A stretch of 26,069 nucleotides of DNA from CAYTSA01 sp964440345 (GCA_964440345.1 CAYTSA010000051.1:1-26069); one strand, 5' to 3'. Positions 1 to 8,593 are shown, numbered from the stretch's first letter. Notes: a model not told the origin generated them from the letters alone. Numbers and translations: made by a program.

Positions 1-843
1 GACATGGCCTAGCGAAGTTTGATACCTGTTCAGCTCGATGAAGTGCTTTTTAACCTCCTCCGGCAAACTTTCTGGAAATTGCTTTTCCAGCTCTATACCA
101 ACATCATCTATGCTAATGTCTGAAACGCCTACATCTGAAGATCGCAAAAAATTAAGAACTCTATTTTTGATTTTACTTCCTTCTTCAACAATCATGCGGC
201 TTGTTGCATATTTTGGATTGTAGGAAGAATCATCGCCTTTGTAATGAACCTTACTTGAAAAAAATCTATACACAGGAATTAGCTGCTTTACATTACTATT
301 CGCAGCTTTGGATAAAAACAGCATATTATCGCCAAGTTGCTCTTCAACTGACTTTTTGTGACCTTTAAAATGCTCCCCATACTTTATCGGTTCACCATGG
401 ACACGATGATACAACAATCTGGAGCGAGATGATGGACTATACTCCAGACGCTCCTCTACTACATTTTTACCAGTAGAAACTGATGCATAATATTTATATC
501 TAATATTGTCGTCACAGAAAAATTCTACTTCAAAAGTAATTGGCTTCTCTTTGCAAACAGGGTCCAGTTTAAAAAACTCATCTAATGTCGGCATGTCATC
601 GTCAACTTTCAGGTCGCTTGAATACTTGACCAAAGATGCTAGTTCTCTGAGAGCCCGCAACACATTCGACTTGCCCGAGGCATTGGGGCCATAGATAACG
701 CAACTCTTCAAAAGCTGGATGTTCTGCGCGGGGTCGGGCTGGAAAACAAAGTCGTCGTGGTGGTTCTTGTCCGCCGCCGCCATGCTGAGAGTCTGCTCGT
801 CGCGGATGGAGCGGTAGTTACTTACGGAAAAATCGACAATCAT
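1..843 (-). CDS. AAA family ATPase, RloA/AAA_15-AAA_21 type (partial, 3' end beyond window)
   Basis: An open frame runs from the ATG at 843 to the left edge without a stop (281 residues seen). Its N-terminus has the typical opening MIVDFSVSNYRSIRDEQTLS, followed by a Walker A motif GPNASGKSN near residue 50 and a beta-rich stretch found in SMC/RecF-like ATPases that respond to or process nucleic acid. Later Walker B and signature motifs would lie off the window. An AGGAG ribosome site sits 7 bases before the start. Proteins with this opening are often encoded with RloB or sit in defence islands; that partner would be further left and is not visible. The family call is firm at the level of P-loop ATPase. 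The link to phage defence is inference from family context only. Confidence 0.85.
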   Translation of the reverse strand, partial: MIVDFSVSNYRSIRDEQTLSMAAADKNHHDDFVFQPDPAQNIQLLKSCVIYGPNASGKSNVLRALRELASLVKYSSDLKVDDDMPTLDEFFKLDPVCKEKPITFEVEFFCDDNIRYKYYASVSTGKNVVEERLEYSPSSRSRLLYHRVHGEPIKYGEHFKGHKKSVEEQLGDNMLFLSKAANSNVKQLIPVYRFFSSKVHYKGDDSSYNPKYATSRMIVEEGSKIKNRVLNFLRSSDVGVSDISIDDVGIELEKQFPESLPEEVKKHFIELNRYQTSLGHV

Positions 844-938
844 GGGACTACTCCTGTTTGCAAGCTTTTTTCGTCAATTTTCTGCAAAAATCAAGGAGAA
901 ATCCTACCCGCATCCTGTTTTACATAAAACTTCGAATC

Positions 939-970
939 GAAAAAAGCCCGACGCCTTGCGGCGCCGGGCT
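939..970 (-). terminator. Rho-independent terminator of ppaC
   Basis: On the minus strand a GC-rich stem (AGCCCGGCGCC / GGCGTCGGGCT with a short loop, 945-970) is followed by a run of six T. It lies 36 bases past the ppaC stop, as expected for an intrinsic terminator, and separates ppaC from the ATPase gene on the same strand. Confidence 0.9.
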
Positions 971-1005
971 CTGTTACTGCAACCATAATCGCGTTGTGTT
1001 CGAAA

Positions 1006-1926
1006 CTAGCCGGCAAAGGCCTTTTCGAAGTTCGGCACAACCTGCTTTTTGCGGCTCATCACGCCGTCCAGCCAGGCGGAGCGGCCTTCGACAGCCTTGC
1101 CGAAAGCTTTTTCCACCACGGAAGGATCGTCGGAGACCACCAGCATTTCGGTGCCTTCTTTCATGATGTCGGTGAGCATCAGAAACACGGAGTGGCGGCC
1201 GTCAGCCTTCACTTTCTGGATTTCTTCGTACAGACCGTCCTTGACCGGGTCCAGCAGGGACAGGTCAACCACTTCCAGCTGGCCGATGCCGACTTTCTTG
1301 CCGCTCATGTCAAAGTCTTTGTAGTCGCGGAAGACCAGCTCATTCATGGTGGCGCCTTCCACAGCAGACTTAACCTTGAACATTTCCATGCCCAGGGCGG
1401 TCACGTCGCCTACGCCGGCTATCTTGGACAGGTTCTCAACAGCAGTCTTGTCATAGTCAGTGCAGGTCACGGATTTGAACATTACCGTGTCGGACAGAAT
1501 GGCGCAGAGCATGGCGCCGGCAATGGGCTTGGGAATCTCGATGTTGGAGAATCCGTACATGGACTCAAGGATAGTGGCAGTGCAGCCCACAGGCCAAACC
1601 CACATTTCCAGAGGATTTGAGGTGGTGATGTCGCCCAGCTTGTGGTGGTCCACAATGGCGATAATTTCAGCGTCCTTCAAGTCATCAGGACTTTGGGCCA
1701 GGTCGGAGTGGTCCACCAGGGCCACTTTCTGACCAGCCACGGAGGGAACCACTTCAGGTGCGGGCAGGCCGAATTTTTCCAGCACAAACTTGGACTCAGG
1801 AGCGATGTCGCCCTGTGTGACAGCCTTGGCTTCTACGCCTTTTTTGCTCATCAGGTCGGCCAGGGCGATGGCCGAAACAACAGTGTCCGTATCCGGGTTT
1901 TTGTGACCAAAAACGAGAACTGCCAT
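1006..1926 (-). CDS. ppaC: Manganese-dependent inorganic pyrophosphatase (family II)
   Basis: A 306-residue DHH-family phosphoesterase that hydrolyses pyrophosphate to two phosphates in the cytoplasm. Sulfate reducers need it to pull ATP sulfurylase forward. Visible motifs are GHKNPDTDT near residue 7 (metal ligands H and D), the DHH signature in IVDHHKLGD near residue 92, and the C-terminal SRKKQVVP substrate-binding loop near residue 291. Length matches the family (about 305-310). A GAGGAGG ribosome site precedes the ATG. It is monocistronic as far as can be seen, with its own terminator downstream. Confidence 0.97.
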   Translation of the reverse strand: MAVLVFGHKNPDTDTVVSAIALADLMSKKGVEAKAVTQGDIAPESKFVLEKFGLPAPEVVPSVAGQKVALVDHSDLAQSPDDLKDAEIIAIVDHHKLGDITTSNPLEMWVWPVGCTATILESMYGFSNIEIPKPIAGAMLCAILSDTVMFKSVTCTDYDKTAVENLSKIAGVGDVTALGMEMFKVKSAVEGATMNELVFRDYKDFDMSGKKVGIGQLEVVDLSLLDPVKDGLYEEIQKVKADGRHSVFLMLTDIMKEGTEMLVVSDDPSVVEKAFGKAVEGRSAWLDGVMSRKKQVVPNFEKAFAG

Positions 1927-1977
1927 GGGTAAACCTCCTCAAATGAATGTGTGTTTTCGCTTGGACTTAAGAATAAC

Positions 1978-2005
1978 CAGACAGGGCTGCGCAAAATCCT
2001 GTCTG
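1978..2005. promoter_or_regulatory. 8-bp perfect inverted repeat between the PTS genes and ppaC
   Basis: CAGACAGG (1978-1985) and CCTGTCTG (1998-2005) form a perfect dyad with a 12-base loop, about 50 bases upstream of the ppaC start. On the minus strand it is followed by a T-rich stretch. It could end the PTS transcript, fold in the ppaC leader, or bind a protein. The sequence alone does not decide. Confidence 0.4.
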
Positions 2006-2081
2006 ACGCGCTCGCCATATGAACATGAGCTGAATAGCATAATCGCCGTCGTATGCCAAGTCATCGGGCTACTTTTCCGTG

Positions 2082-2110
2082 TACTGAAGTCTTCGCTCCT
2101 ATTTTGTCAA
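2082..2110 (-). promoter_or_regulatory. Possible sigma-70 promoter for ppaC
   Basis: A consensus -35 TTGACA (2105-2110 on the minus strand) is followed after 17 bases by TCAGTA, a weak -10. It lies in the 256-base gap between the EIIC gene and ppaC and points at ppaC. The -35 is good and the -10 poor, so this is tentative. Confidence 0.3.
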
Positions 2111-2182
2111 CAACCTGGAAATACAGAATTATGGTATCATTTCACACCGCTGTCTTTAGTACGTGAAAAAAATGTCATACCC

Positions 2183-2898
2183 TCACTGCCCCATGGGAAC
2201 TATGTACAGCCCAGCCATTACAGCCACCGCAGCTACGAGCAATCCATAAGCGTTGCGCAACCGCAAAGCGATGAGTCCTCCCATTGCCGCTAAAAGCCAC
2301 ACGTGCCCCCAGGCCAGCGGCAGGCCTGCTGACGCCGGGTCATACGCATGCAGCAAAAAGCGGTTCAGGGGGGCGAGCACAACCAGCAGCGCGCAAAAGA
2401 GCAGCCAGTTGGCCAGCATTTGCTGCACAAGGGAAAGAAGGACGATTTTCTCCAGCGTCAGCGCCCCTGCGTGTTCTTGCGGCTGCCGGGCCCAGTGGAC
2501 CATTTCATTATATCCAGCGTCCTGCCAGCGGCGTTGCATCTGCTCCACCCGTCCGCCAAGCAAGGCCGCTGGGATGGACAAAAGCATGGGAATGACGGCA
2601 GCCGCAGGCCGCAACGCGCCAGCGTCGTTGCACAACGCAAGCGCCACGAATGTAGCAAGACACGTATTGGGTGGAATGAAGGTGCCGGCTGGAATCAAAT
2701 CCAGCCACAGAAGCTCAAAAAAAACGCCGACGCCCAGGCTGATTTCCCAGTGGCCGGTGAACAGCCCCCAAGCCAGCGCCACTGTCAGAGGACGTTCAAC
2801 TATGCCAAGGTTTATCCCGAAGCGGAACAGTGAAAAGGCGGCAAAAAAAAACCGTAGGCCATTATCCAGTACAAATCAGGGAATGCAAAGAAAGTCAC
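2183..2898 (-). pseudogene. Mannose-family PTS permease EIIC, frameshifted at a T9 run (or expressed by slippage)
   Basis: The EIIC sugar-channel subunit of a mannose-type phosphotransferase system, a multi-pass inner membrane protein. The 3' part (from about 2851 to the TGA at 2183) reads as EIIC, with the family stretch LGVGVFFELLWLDLIPAGTF and several hydrophobic segments. That frame has no ATG, GTG or TTG before a stop at 2876-2878. In another frame a GTG at 2898 with an AAGGAG site 8 bases before it opens MTFFAFPDLYWIMAYGFF, a natural EIIC start. The two join exactly if one T is added to the nine-T run at 2843-2851 (minus strand), giving about 238 residues. It follows EIIB by 42 bases. 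It is either a true frameshift, a sequencing error or transcriptional slippage. Confidence 0.8.
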
Positions 2899-2940
2899 TG
2901 GCCTGTCTCCTTAACTGAATGTTTGAAAATCCTTTGCCTG

Positions 2941-3405
2941 TTAAAACCGGATATGGATTGGTTCGCTGGGAACGCAACGAAAATCCAGGTTGACGCCTTG
3001 GCGTTTCAGATACTTGAGGCAGGACTCGTCATCGTCTGACATGGCTACGTGAGAACAGACCTGGCGCTTGCCAGGACTGTAGTGCAAGTTCCCGATATTG
3101 ATAACAGAAAATGACAAGCCTTGGTCAAAAGCGCGCTGCGCGTCCTGGCAGTTGGCGAAAAGCACCAGGGTGTCGCTCTTGGAATACGACGGCCGCGCTT
3201 GCGCAAGGGTCTGCTCCACCTCGTTTACGTGCGCAAACACCGTCTGCACGCCCCGGGGAATGGCCAAAGAGACAATTTCCTGCTGCAACTCGTCATCCGC
3301 CAAGGTGTCGTTGGCCACCACTATGAGGGTCGCGTCCGTAAACGGCAGCCAGGTTTCGATGACCTGGCCGTGGATGAGCCGATTGTCCACGCGCACCCAA
3401 TACAT
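2941..3405 (-). CDS. Mannose-family PTS EIIB
   Basis: A 154-residue cytoplasmic phosphocarrier that takes phosphate from EIIA and passes it to the sugar in EIIC/EIID, or acts in signalling. The start MYWVRVDNRLIHGQVIETW is diagnostic, and His12 in the RLIHGQV motif is the phosphorylated residue of the family. I chose the ATG at 3405 because of this motif and the AAAGGA site just before it; the open frame extends upstream but reads as non-family sequence there. It begins two bases after the EIIA stop, so the two are surely co-translated. Note a Cys-rich, non-standard C-terminus. Confidence 0.93.
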   Translation of the reverse strand: MYWVRVDNRLIHGQVIETWLPFTDATLIVVANDTLADDELQQEIVSLAIPRGVQTVFAHVNEVEQTLAQARPSYSKSDTLVLFANCQDAQRAFDQGLSFSVINIGNLHYSPGKRQVCSHVAMSDDDESCLKYLKRQGVNLDFRCVPSEPIHIRF

Positions 3406-3407
3406 GA

Positions 3408-3848
3408 CTATTTTCCTTTGTGAATTTTGCTTCGCAGCACTTCGCCAGCTACGACAATGCCGCTGCAGCCGGCTTGTTTGGCGAAGGCGGACACGGTTTC
3501 CAAGCTTTCTGAACGGCTGGAGATGACCTTGAGCAGCATGGGCAGGTTCACTCCGGTGACCACTTCCAGTTTCATGGAACTCATCAACGACAAGGAGATG
3601 TTGGTTGGCGTGCCGCCAAACATGTCTGTAAGCAGGACCACCCCGGCCCCGGCGTCGCAAGATGTTGCCGCTTCTCTGAGCCGGGTCACGGTGGCGTCCA
3701 CCTCGCTGGTTCCGTCCACGCTAACAGAGGTGCAGCCCTCTTGCCGGCCAACGATCATTTCCGCCGCCTTGAGCAGATATTCGCCATAATCGCTGTGCGT
3801 CACAAGAACCACGCCTAGCGGGGCGTCAACTTTCTCAGTCCGAGTCAT
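3408..3848 (-). CDS. Mannose-family PTS EIIA
   Basis: A cytoplasmic EIIA-Man domain protein (146 residues from ATG 3848) that receives phosphate from HPr. The motif VLVTHSDYGEYLLKAAEMIVG places the active His at residue 18, and LTDMFGGTPTN matches the conserved DMFGGTPxN loop. The start is uncertain: an in-frame ATG at 3899 would add 17 residues overlapping the end of rapZ. The family normally begins just before the HxD strand, which favours 3848, although its ribosome site is weak (GGGGA at a long spacing). It overlaps or nearly abuts rapZ and may be coupled to it. Confidence 0.92.
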   Translation of the reverse strand: MTRTEKVDAPLGVVLVTHSDYGEYLLKAAEMIVGRQEGCTSVSVDGTSEVDATVTRLREAATSCDAGAGVVLLTDMFGGTPTNISLSLMSSMKLEVVTGVNLPMLLKVISSRSESLETVSAFAKQAGCSGIVVAGEVLRSKIHKGK

Positions 3849-3858
3849 AATGTTGGCG

Positions 3859-4758
3859 TCATCCCCATTCAATATGCCGGTGTTCAAGAAATATAGCATA
3901 CTCGGTCTTGCGCAGGGCGTCCACCACGGCTTCGGCGGTTGCCACAGAGCGGTGGCGGCCGCCGGTGCAGCCAATGCCTATGGTCAGCCGGTAGCGTCCT
4001 TCCTCAGCGTACAGGGGAACGCAAAACAACAAAAATTCAGTAAATTTTTCCAGAAACTCTTTCCCCTGCTGATTCTGGAATACATAGCCGGAGACTTCCT
4101 TATTCTTCCCGGTCAGGGGGCGCAAGCGCTCATCAAAATAAGGATTAGGCAGAAAACGCAGGTCAAAGACCATGTCCGCCTCGGCCGGGGCGCCGTACTT
4201 AAAGCCAAAAGAGATGACGTTGACCCGCATGGCGGCGGCGTTGGCTTCGACGCCGGCGCCAGCCCATTGCTGTTGCAGCTTGCGCCGCAGGTCGTGTACG
4301 GAATAGTGGGACGAATCCACAACAACGGCTGCGTTGTCCCGGAAAACCTGGAGCATGCTGCGTTCTTCTTCGATGGATTGCTCCAGCCCCAGGCCTTCTT
4401 TCTCCAGGGGGTGGGGCCGCCGGGTGGAAGCGTAGCGCCGCACCAGCTCTGGCGTGCGCGCCTCTAGAAAGACAATCTGCGGCCGGCCGGATTCGTTCAA
4501 TTCTTGAATCATGGCCTTCCAGTCTTCCACAAAGTCACGCTGCCGCAAGTCCATGCCCACAGCCAGCCCGCGGTAGTGGCGCTGGTTTTCGCCGGCGAAC
4601 AGAGCCGCCAGCTTGGGCGCCAGGGAGGCTGGCAGCCCGTCCACAGCGAAAAAGCGCATGTCTTCAAAAACGTTGAGCGCCGTGCTTTTTCCTGCGCCGG
4701 AAAGGCCGGTGACGATGACCAGCGGAAAGCTTGCCTGTTGCTGCGGGGCGTCGTTCAT
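3859..4758 (-). CDS. rapZ: RNase adapter / nucleotide-binding protein RapZ
   Basis: A 299-residue P-loop protein of the RapZ/YvcJ family, which in enterobacteria binds GlmZ/GlmY small RNAs and presents GlmZ to RNase E. Its targets in Desulfovibrio-type bacteria are unknown. The Walker A motif GLSGAGKS is at residues 18-25, and the C-terminal domain carries the typical GxxYGxPxxAD and IGIGCTGGRHRSV blocks. I start it at 4758 (AGGAAA site upstream); a longer frame to 4821 would run into ptsN. It lies between ptsN and EIIA in the classic sigma-54 / PTS cluster. Confidence 0.96.
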   Translation of the reverse strand: MNDAPQQQASFPLVIVTGLSGAGKSTALNVFEDMRFFAVDGLPASLAPKLAALFAGENQRHYRGLAVGMDLRQRDFVEDWKAMIQELNESGRPQIVFLEARTPELVRRYASTRRPHPLEKEGLGLEQSIEEERSMLQVFRDNAAVVVDSSHYSVHDLRRKLQQQWAGAGVEANAAAMRVNVISFGFKYGAPAEADMVFDLRFLPNPYFDERLRPLTGKNKEVSGYVFQNQQGKEFLEKFTEFLLFCVPLYAEEGRYRLTIGIGCTGGRHRSVATAEAVVDALRKTEYAIFLEHRHIEWG

Positions 4759-4796
4759 GTGTGTATTTCCTAATGCAACAGCGCTGGCTTTGCGGT

Positions 4797-5246
4797 TCAC
4801 GTTTGGGCGAGCAACTCCCACAAGGCGTCTTTGTCCGGCGCCTCCATGAAAGACCTGCGGAAATTCTCGTCCTTGAGCAGTTTGGACACATGGGCCAGAA
4901 TACGCAGGTGCATGCCAGCCACCTGTTCAGGAGCAAGCACCAGAAAGAAAATGCTGCATGGCTTGAAATCCAGAGCGTCGAAGTCCACTCCTTCACGGCT
5001 GCGGCCGACCACAAGAATAATGTCGTTCACGCCCTCAAGCTTTCCGTGAGGAATGGCCACTCCATCGCCAATGCCGGTGGTGCCCAAGCTCTCGCGCTCC
5101 AGCAGCGCAGTCTGGGCGCGCTCCAGGTCCAGCTCAGGCTCCACAGCCGCCACTGGCTGCACCAGTTCCGCCAGCACGTCTGCTTTTTCGACGGCTTTCA
5201 GGTCATCCAGGAGCAGCGACTTGTCCAGATAGTCGCGTAACTTCAT
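4797..5246 (-). CDS. ptsN: Nitrogen-type PTS EIIA (EIIA-Ntr)
   Basis: A 149-residue cytoplasmic regulator phosphorylated by the EI-Ntr/NPr chain, linking nitrogen and potassium status to transcription. The phospho-accepting His67 sits in GVAIPHGK, with the conserved TTGIGDG just before it. Length and fold pattern match PTS_EIIA_2. It starts 4 bases after the hpf stop and is followed by rapZ after 38 bases, so it is in one operon with both. Confidence 0.96.
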   Translation of the reverse strand: MKLRDYLDKSLLLDDLKAVEKADVLAELVQPVAAVEPELDLERAQTALLERESLGTTGIGDGVAIPHGKLEGVNDIILVVGRSREGVDFDALDFKPCSIFFLVLAPEQVAGMHLRILAHVSKLLKDENFRRSFMEAPDKDALWELLAQT

Positions 5247-5249
5247 GAG

Positions 5250-5798
5250 CTAGACCCCAGGATCAATGAGACCAAAATCTCCATTTTTACGCAGGTATAT
5301 CACGTTGATGCGTTCTGTTTCTGAGTTCCGAAAGACCAGAAATTCATACTTCAGGTTTTCCAGCTGCATGGCAGCTTCATCCACGTCCATGGGCTTGGGC
5401 TCGTAGCGGTCAGCTTCTACTATGGTCTTTTCCCGGCCGCCGCCGTCCATGTCTGTGTAGCTGATGAACTGCATCTGCACAGACTTGTCTTGCGCTTGTT
5501 TGCGGCGGTTCTTGCTCTTTTCCCGCTGCTTCTTGATCTGAGACTCCAGCTTGTCTAGCACCATGTCAACAGTGGCGTACATGTCTGGGCTTTCTTCTGC
5601 AGCAGAAAGATGCAGCCCCTCGCCGTTGAAGACTACTTCAGCCAGCTGCCGATGTTTTTCCACCGAAAGGTTCACCAGCAGTTCGCTGGCGCCTGCGTCT
5701 GTCTTAAGATATTTGGAAAGCTTCTCAAAACGGCGGCGCGCATAGCCCTTGAGATGCTCGGAAGGTTCGAAGTTCTTGAAGTTGAATTGAATGTCCAT
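5250..5798 (-). CDS. hpf: Ribosome hibernation promoting factor, long form
   Basis: A 182-residue protein that binds resting ribosomes and, in the long form, drives 100S dimers. Residues 1-100 are the S30AE/sigma-54 modulation domain (opening MDIQFNFKNFEPSEHLKGYA), then a basic linker KKQREKSKNRRKQ near residue 90-105. The C-terminal dimerisation domain shows KYEFLVFRNSETERINVIYLR near residue 149. The basic linker and C-domain set it apart from the short form. It lies 111 bases after rpoN, as is usual. An AGGAG site is present upstream of the ATG. Confidence 0.96.
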   Translation of the reverse strand: MDIQFNFKNFEPSEHLKGYARRRFEKLSKYLKTDAGASELLVNLSVEKHRQLAEVVFNGEGLHLSAAEESPDMYATVDMVLDKLESQIKKQREKSKNRRKQAQDKSVQMQFISYTDMDGGGREKTIVEADRYEPKPMDVDEAAMQLENLKYEFLVFRNSETERINVIYLRKNGDFGLIDPGV

Positions 5799-5908
5799 AA
5801 TTCCTCCTTGGCCCTTTCTCTTTCGTTCATGTCTGGCGACAAATAGTATTTCGTACGTGGAAGAACGTGTTCATACCTGTGGACGCCGCATCTGTCCAGA
5901 CGATGCGC

Positions 5909-7369
5909 TTAAAAAACCTGCTTGCGTTTGGAAGACGAGGCAATGCCCAGTGCTGTCCGGTACTTGGCGACAGTGCGCCGGGCAATGTTCACCTCCAGCT
6001 CCTCCTTGAGCATGTCGGCTATCTTGTCGTCAGAAAGGGGTTTTTTGGGGTTTTCCCCGGATATGAGTTTTTTGATCAGCGCCTTGACGCTCTCAGAGCC
6101 GACGCTGCCCCCGTTATCCAACCCCAAGGCGGAGTTGAAGAAAAATTTCAGCTCGTACACGCCGTGCGGCGTGGCCACGTACTTATTGGTGGTGATGCGG
6201 CTCACAGTGGATTCGTGCATTTCTATGTCTTCGGCCACATCCTTGAGAATGAGAGGCCGCAGTTGACTAACGCCTTCTTCGAAAAAGCCGCGCTGGAACT
6301 TTACCAGAGACTCCACAACCTTGTAGAGCGTGCGCTGCCGCTGGTAGAGTGATTTCATCAGCCACACTGCAGAGCGCATCTTGTCCTGGATGTACTCCTT
6401 CTGGCTTTCGCCCCCGGCCACCTGCGGGTCCAGATAAGTGGGGTTCAACTGCAACCGGGGCAAGCCGTCTTCGTTGAGCATAATGACAAAATCATCTCCG
6501 AATTTGTACACGAACACGTCAGGGCTCACATACTGTGGTTCAGAACCGCTGAAGCTGGCGCCCGGCATGGGGTCCAAAGTCTGCAAAAGGTCAAGATATT
6601 CCTTGAGTTCCTCCATGGAAATCTTGAACTTGCGGGCCAAGGGTTTGTAGCGGCGCTTTTCCAAGTCCTCCAAGTGTTCGCGAACCAGAGAAGTCAGAAT
6701 GGGGTCTTCCTTGAAGCCCAGAGCGTCCATCTGCACTTCCAAACATTCCTGGGCGTTGCGGCAGGCCACGCCCACCGGGTCAAAACGCTGGATGCGGGCC
6801 AGGGTTGCCTCAACAACTTCTTCGCTCGCGCCGGTCTGCTCGGTCAGTTCAGCAGCAGTCATGTTCAGATAGCCCAAGTGGTCCAGGTTGCCTATGACAG
6901 CCTCGCCGATTTCCATTTGCTTCTCGCTGAACCGTGAAAGCCGCAACTGCCAAGCTAAATGCCCTTCCAGGGAATGGCTCATGGTAAGCCGAGCCTCGAA
7001 AGAGAGCCCCTCCTCAGGAATTTCAGTCTCCCGGGCCAGGGATTGCTTGGATATGGATGAAAAATCGCCGAGATAATCGTCCCACTCGGCGTTGCGCATC
7101 AAGTCGGTTTCGCTCCCGGTGGATTCGCCTGGCGTTTCCATTTCGACAATATCGGCAGTGTCTTGCGATTCCTGATTGTCCAAGGCAGGCGTTTCCAGCG
7201 GCCCTTCCTCCATGGACTCTTCCAGGCAAGGATTCTCCATGAGTTCCTGCTGCACAGAGTCAAGCAGCTCCAGCCGGGACAGCTGCAACAGCTTGATGGC
7301 TTGCTGCAACTGCGGCGTCATGACCAACTGCTGGGTCAGTTTGAGCTGTTGTCTCAGTTCAAGCGCCAT
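5909..7369 (-). CDS. rpoN: RNA polymerase sigma-54 factor
   Basis: A 486-residue alternative sigma factor needing bacterial enhancer-binding ATPases. Region I is glutamine- and leucine-rich at the N-terminus (LRQQLKLTQQLVMTPQLQQA), an acidic region II follows (residues 50-100), then the core-binding domain. The helix-turn-helix and the RpoN box ARRTVAKYR at residues 463-471 bind the -24 element. Complete length. The usual upstream neighbour lptB is not next to it here; an EamA transporter gene is. It heads the hpf-ptsN-rapZ-PTS block on the same strand. Confidence 0.98.
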   Translation of the reverse strand: MALELRQQLKLTQQLVMTPQLQQAIKLLQLSRLELLDSVQQELMENPCLEESMEEGPLETPALDNQESQDTADIVEMETPGESTGSETDLMRNAEWDDYLGDFSSISKQSLARETEIPEEGLSFEARLTMSHSLEGHLAWQLRLSRFSEKQMEIGEAVIGNLDHLGYLNMTAAELTEQTGASEEVVEATLARIQRFDPVGVACRNAQECLEVQMDALGFKEDPILTSLVREHLEDLEKRRYKPLARKFKISMEELKEYLDLLQTLDPMPGASFSGSEPQYVSPDVFVYKFGDDFVIMLNEDGLPRLQLNPTYLDPQVAGGESQKEYIQDKMRSAVWLMKSLYQRQRTLYKVVESLVKFQRGFFEEGVSQLRPLILKDVAEDIEMHESTVSRITTNKYVATPHGVYELKFFFNSALGLDNGGSVGSESVKALIKKLISGENPKKPLSDDKIADMLKEELEVNIARRTVAKYRTALGIASSSKRKQVF

Positions 7370-7696
7370 TCTCTACCTATAACGCCACACGCGTGCAGCG
7401 TCCGTTCCATGGTGCGTCAAAATGTTTCGAGGGGTGTACTACAGTACTTCTCTTAGAGAGTGAATCCCCTCCCCGCGTAGTGCGGCCTCTGTTCAGGCGG
7501 TCAGCCCCGCGTTTTTCAGGTCTGGGCCACAAAGCGAACCCTGCCACAGATACAAGAGGGTTGCAATAGCAAGAACCGTGCTGAATAGAGAAAACAGAAT
7601 TGTGGCGTTTAAATGGGAGAAGAGCGCCGTGCATGTGCAGGCCCTTGCCGCGATGCGCAAACCAGGCGTGACGACCACAGCGCCAGCGACCTTAAG
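7370..7696. other. 327-base gap upstream of rpoN
   Basis: No conserved gene is recognisable. It must hold the rpoN promoter unless rpoN is read through from the EamA gene, but no convincing -35/-10 pair was found. A possible small membrane ORF lies within it and is listed separately. Confidence 0.5.
7493..7678 (-). CDS. Possible small membrane protein (doubtful)
   Basis: A 61-residue frame beginning GTG at 7678, 18 bases after the EamA stop, with AAGG about 10 bases upstream. It has one hydrophobic stretch of about 20 residues (ATILFSLFSTVLAIATLLYLW) followed by a short polar tail. I do not recognise it. The N-terminal half is rich in Ala, Arg, Cys and Thr, which is typical of chance frames. 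It may be spurious. Confidence 0.2.
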   Translation of the reverse strand: MVVTPGLRIAARACTCTALFSHLNATILFSLFSTVLAIATLLYLWQGSLCGPDLKNAGLTA

Positions 7697-8593
7697 CTAG
7701 GGCCGCAACTGCGACAGCAGCATGCCGGCCAGCATCAGCCCGCAGCCGATGAGCGCCCGCTCGTCCAGCACTTCAGCAAGCAGCAGCCAGCCGGCCAGCG
7801 CGGCAAACACCGACTCCAGGCTCAGAATGATGGCCGCGTGAGCGGGGGGCGCCTGCCGCTGCGCCACCACCTGCAGCGTGTACGCAACGCCCACGGACAT
7901 GAGCCCGCCGTACAGAATGGCCCAGGACGCGCCCATGAGTCCTTGCGTAGTAATGGGCTCCAGCGCCACGGCTGCGCCCAGGCTAAGCAAGGAACAGGCC
8001 GCAAACTGGAACGCCGCCAGCCGCACCGGGTCCAGCCGCGGGGAAAGCCAGCCAATGATGAGCACGTGCCCGGCCCAGAAAAACGCGCCGATAAGCTCCA
8101 GCACATCGCCGTAGGCTATGGTGAAATCTTCCGTGACAGAAAGAAAATACATGCCCACCGCGGCCATGAGAGCGCCCGCCCAGGTGCTCGCGCCCGGCCG
8201 CTGCCGGAAAAAGAGCCCCAGCAGCGGCACGATGACCACGTACAGCCCGGTGATAAATCCGGCCTTGCCCGCTGTAGTGTACACCAAGCCTATCTGCTGC
8301 AACGAGGCCCCGGCAAACAGCGCCACGCCGGCTATGGCGCCGGACAATAGGTAGGTCCTCCATCCAGCTGCAGGCAACAGGTTTTTGCCCTTTTTCTGTG
8401 TGTCCAGATAGCGAATGAGGGGGATAAGCGCGAGGGCGCCCAGGGCGAAACGCACGCCGTTGAACGTATACGGACCCACATGATCCATGCCCACGCGCTG
8501 GGCCACAAAGGCGCAGCCCCAGATGGCCGCAGTGAGCAGCAACAGGCCGTCGGCTTTCAGGGTAGAGGCTGGAACTGGAGCGGAATCTGCCAT
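7697..8593 (-). CDS. EamA/DMT-family transporter
   Basis: A 298-residue inner membrane protein with two EamA repeats and about ten hydrophobic segments. The first repeat opens with LLLLTAAIWGCAFVAQRVGMDHVGPYTFNGVRF, which is typical of the drug/metabolite superfamily, and the second begins near residue 155. The substrate cannot be told from sequence; members export amino acids, purines or drugs. It follows the ychF gene by 15 bases on the same strand, so the two are probably co-transcribed. Confidence 0.93.
   Translation of the reverse strand: MADSAPVPASTLKADGLLLLTAAIWGCAFVAQRVGMDHVGPYTFNGVRFALGALALIPLIRYLDTQKKGKNLLPAAGWRTYLLSGAIAGVALFAGASLQQIGLVYTTAGKAGFITGLYVVIVPLLGLFFRQRPGASTWAGALMAAVGMYFLSVTEDFTIAYGDVLELIGAFFWAGHVLIIGWLSPRLDPVRLAAFQFAACSLLSLGAAVALEPITTQGLMGASWAILYGGLMSVGVAYTLQVVAQRQAPPAHAAIILSLESVFAALAGWLLLAEVLDERALIGCGLMLAGMLLSQLRP

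Noticed and set aside
994..1620. 208-residue plus-strand open frame
   Set aside because: Antisense to ppaC, which carries all family motifs; no motif in this frame.
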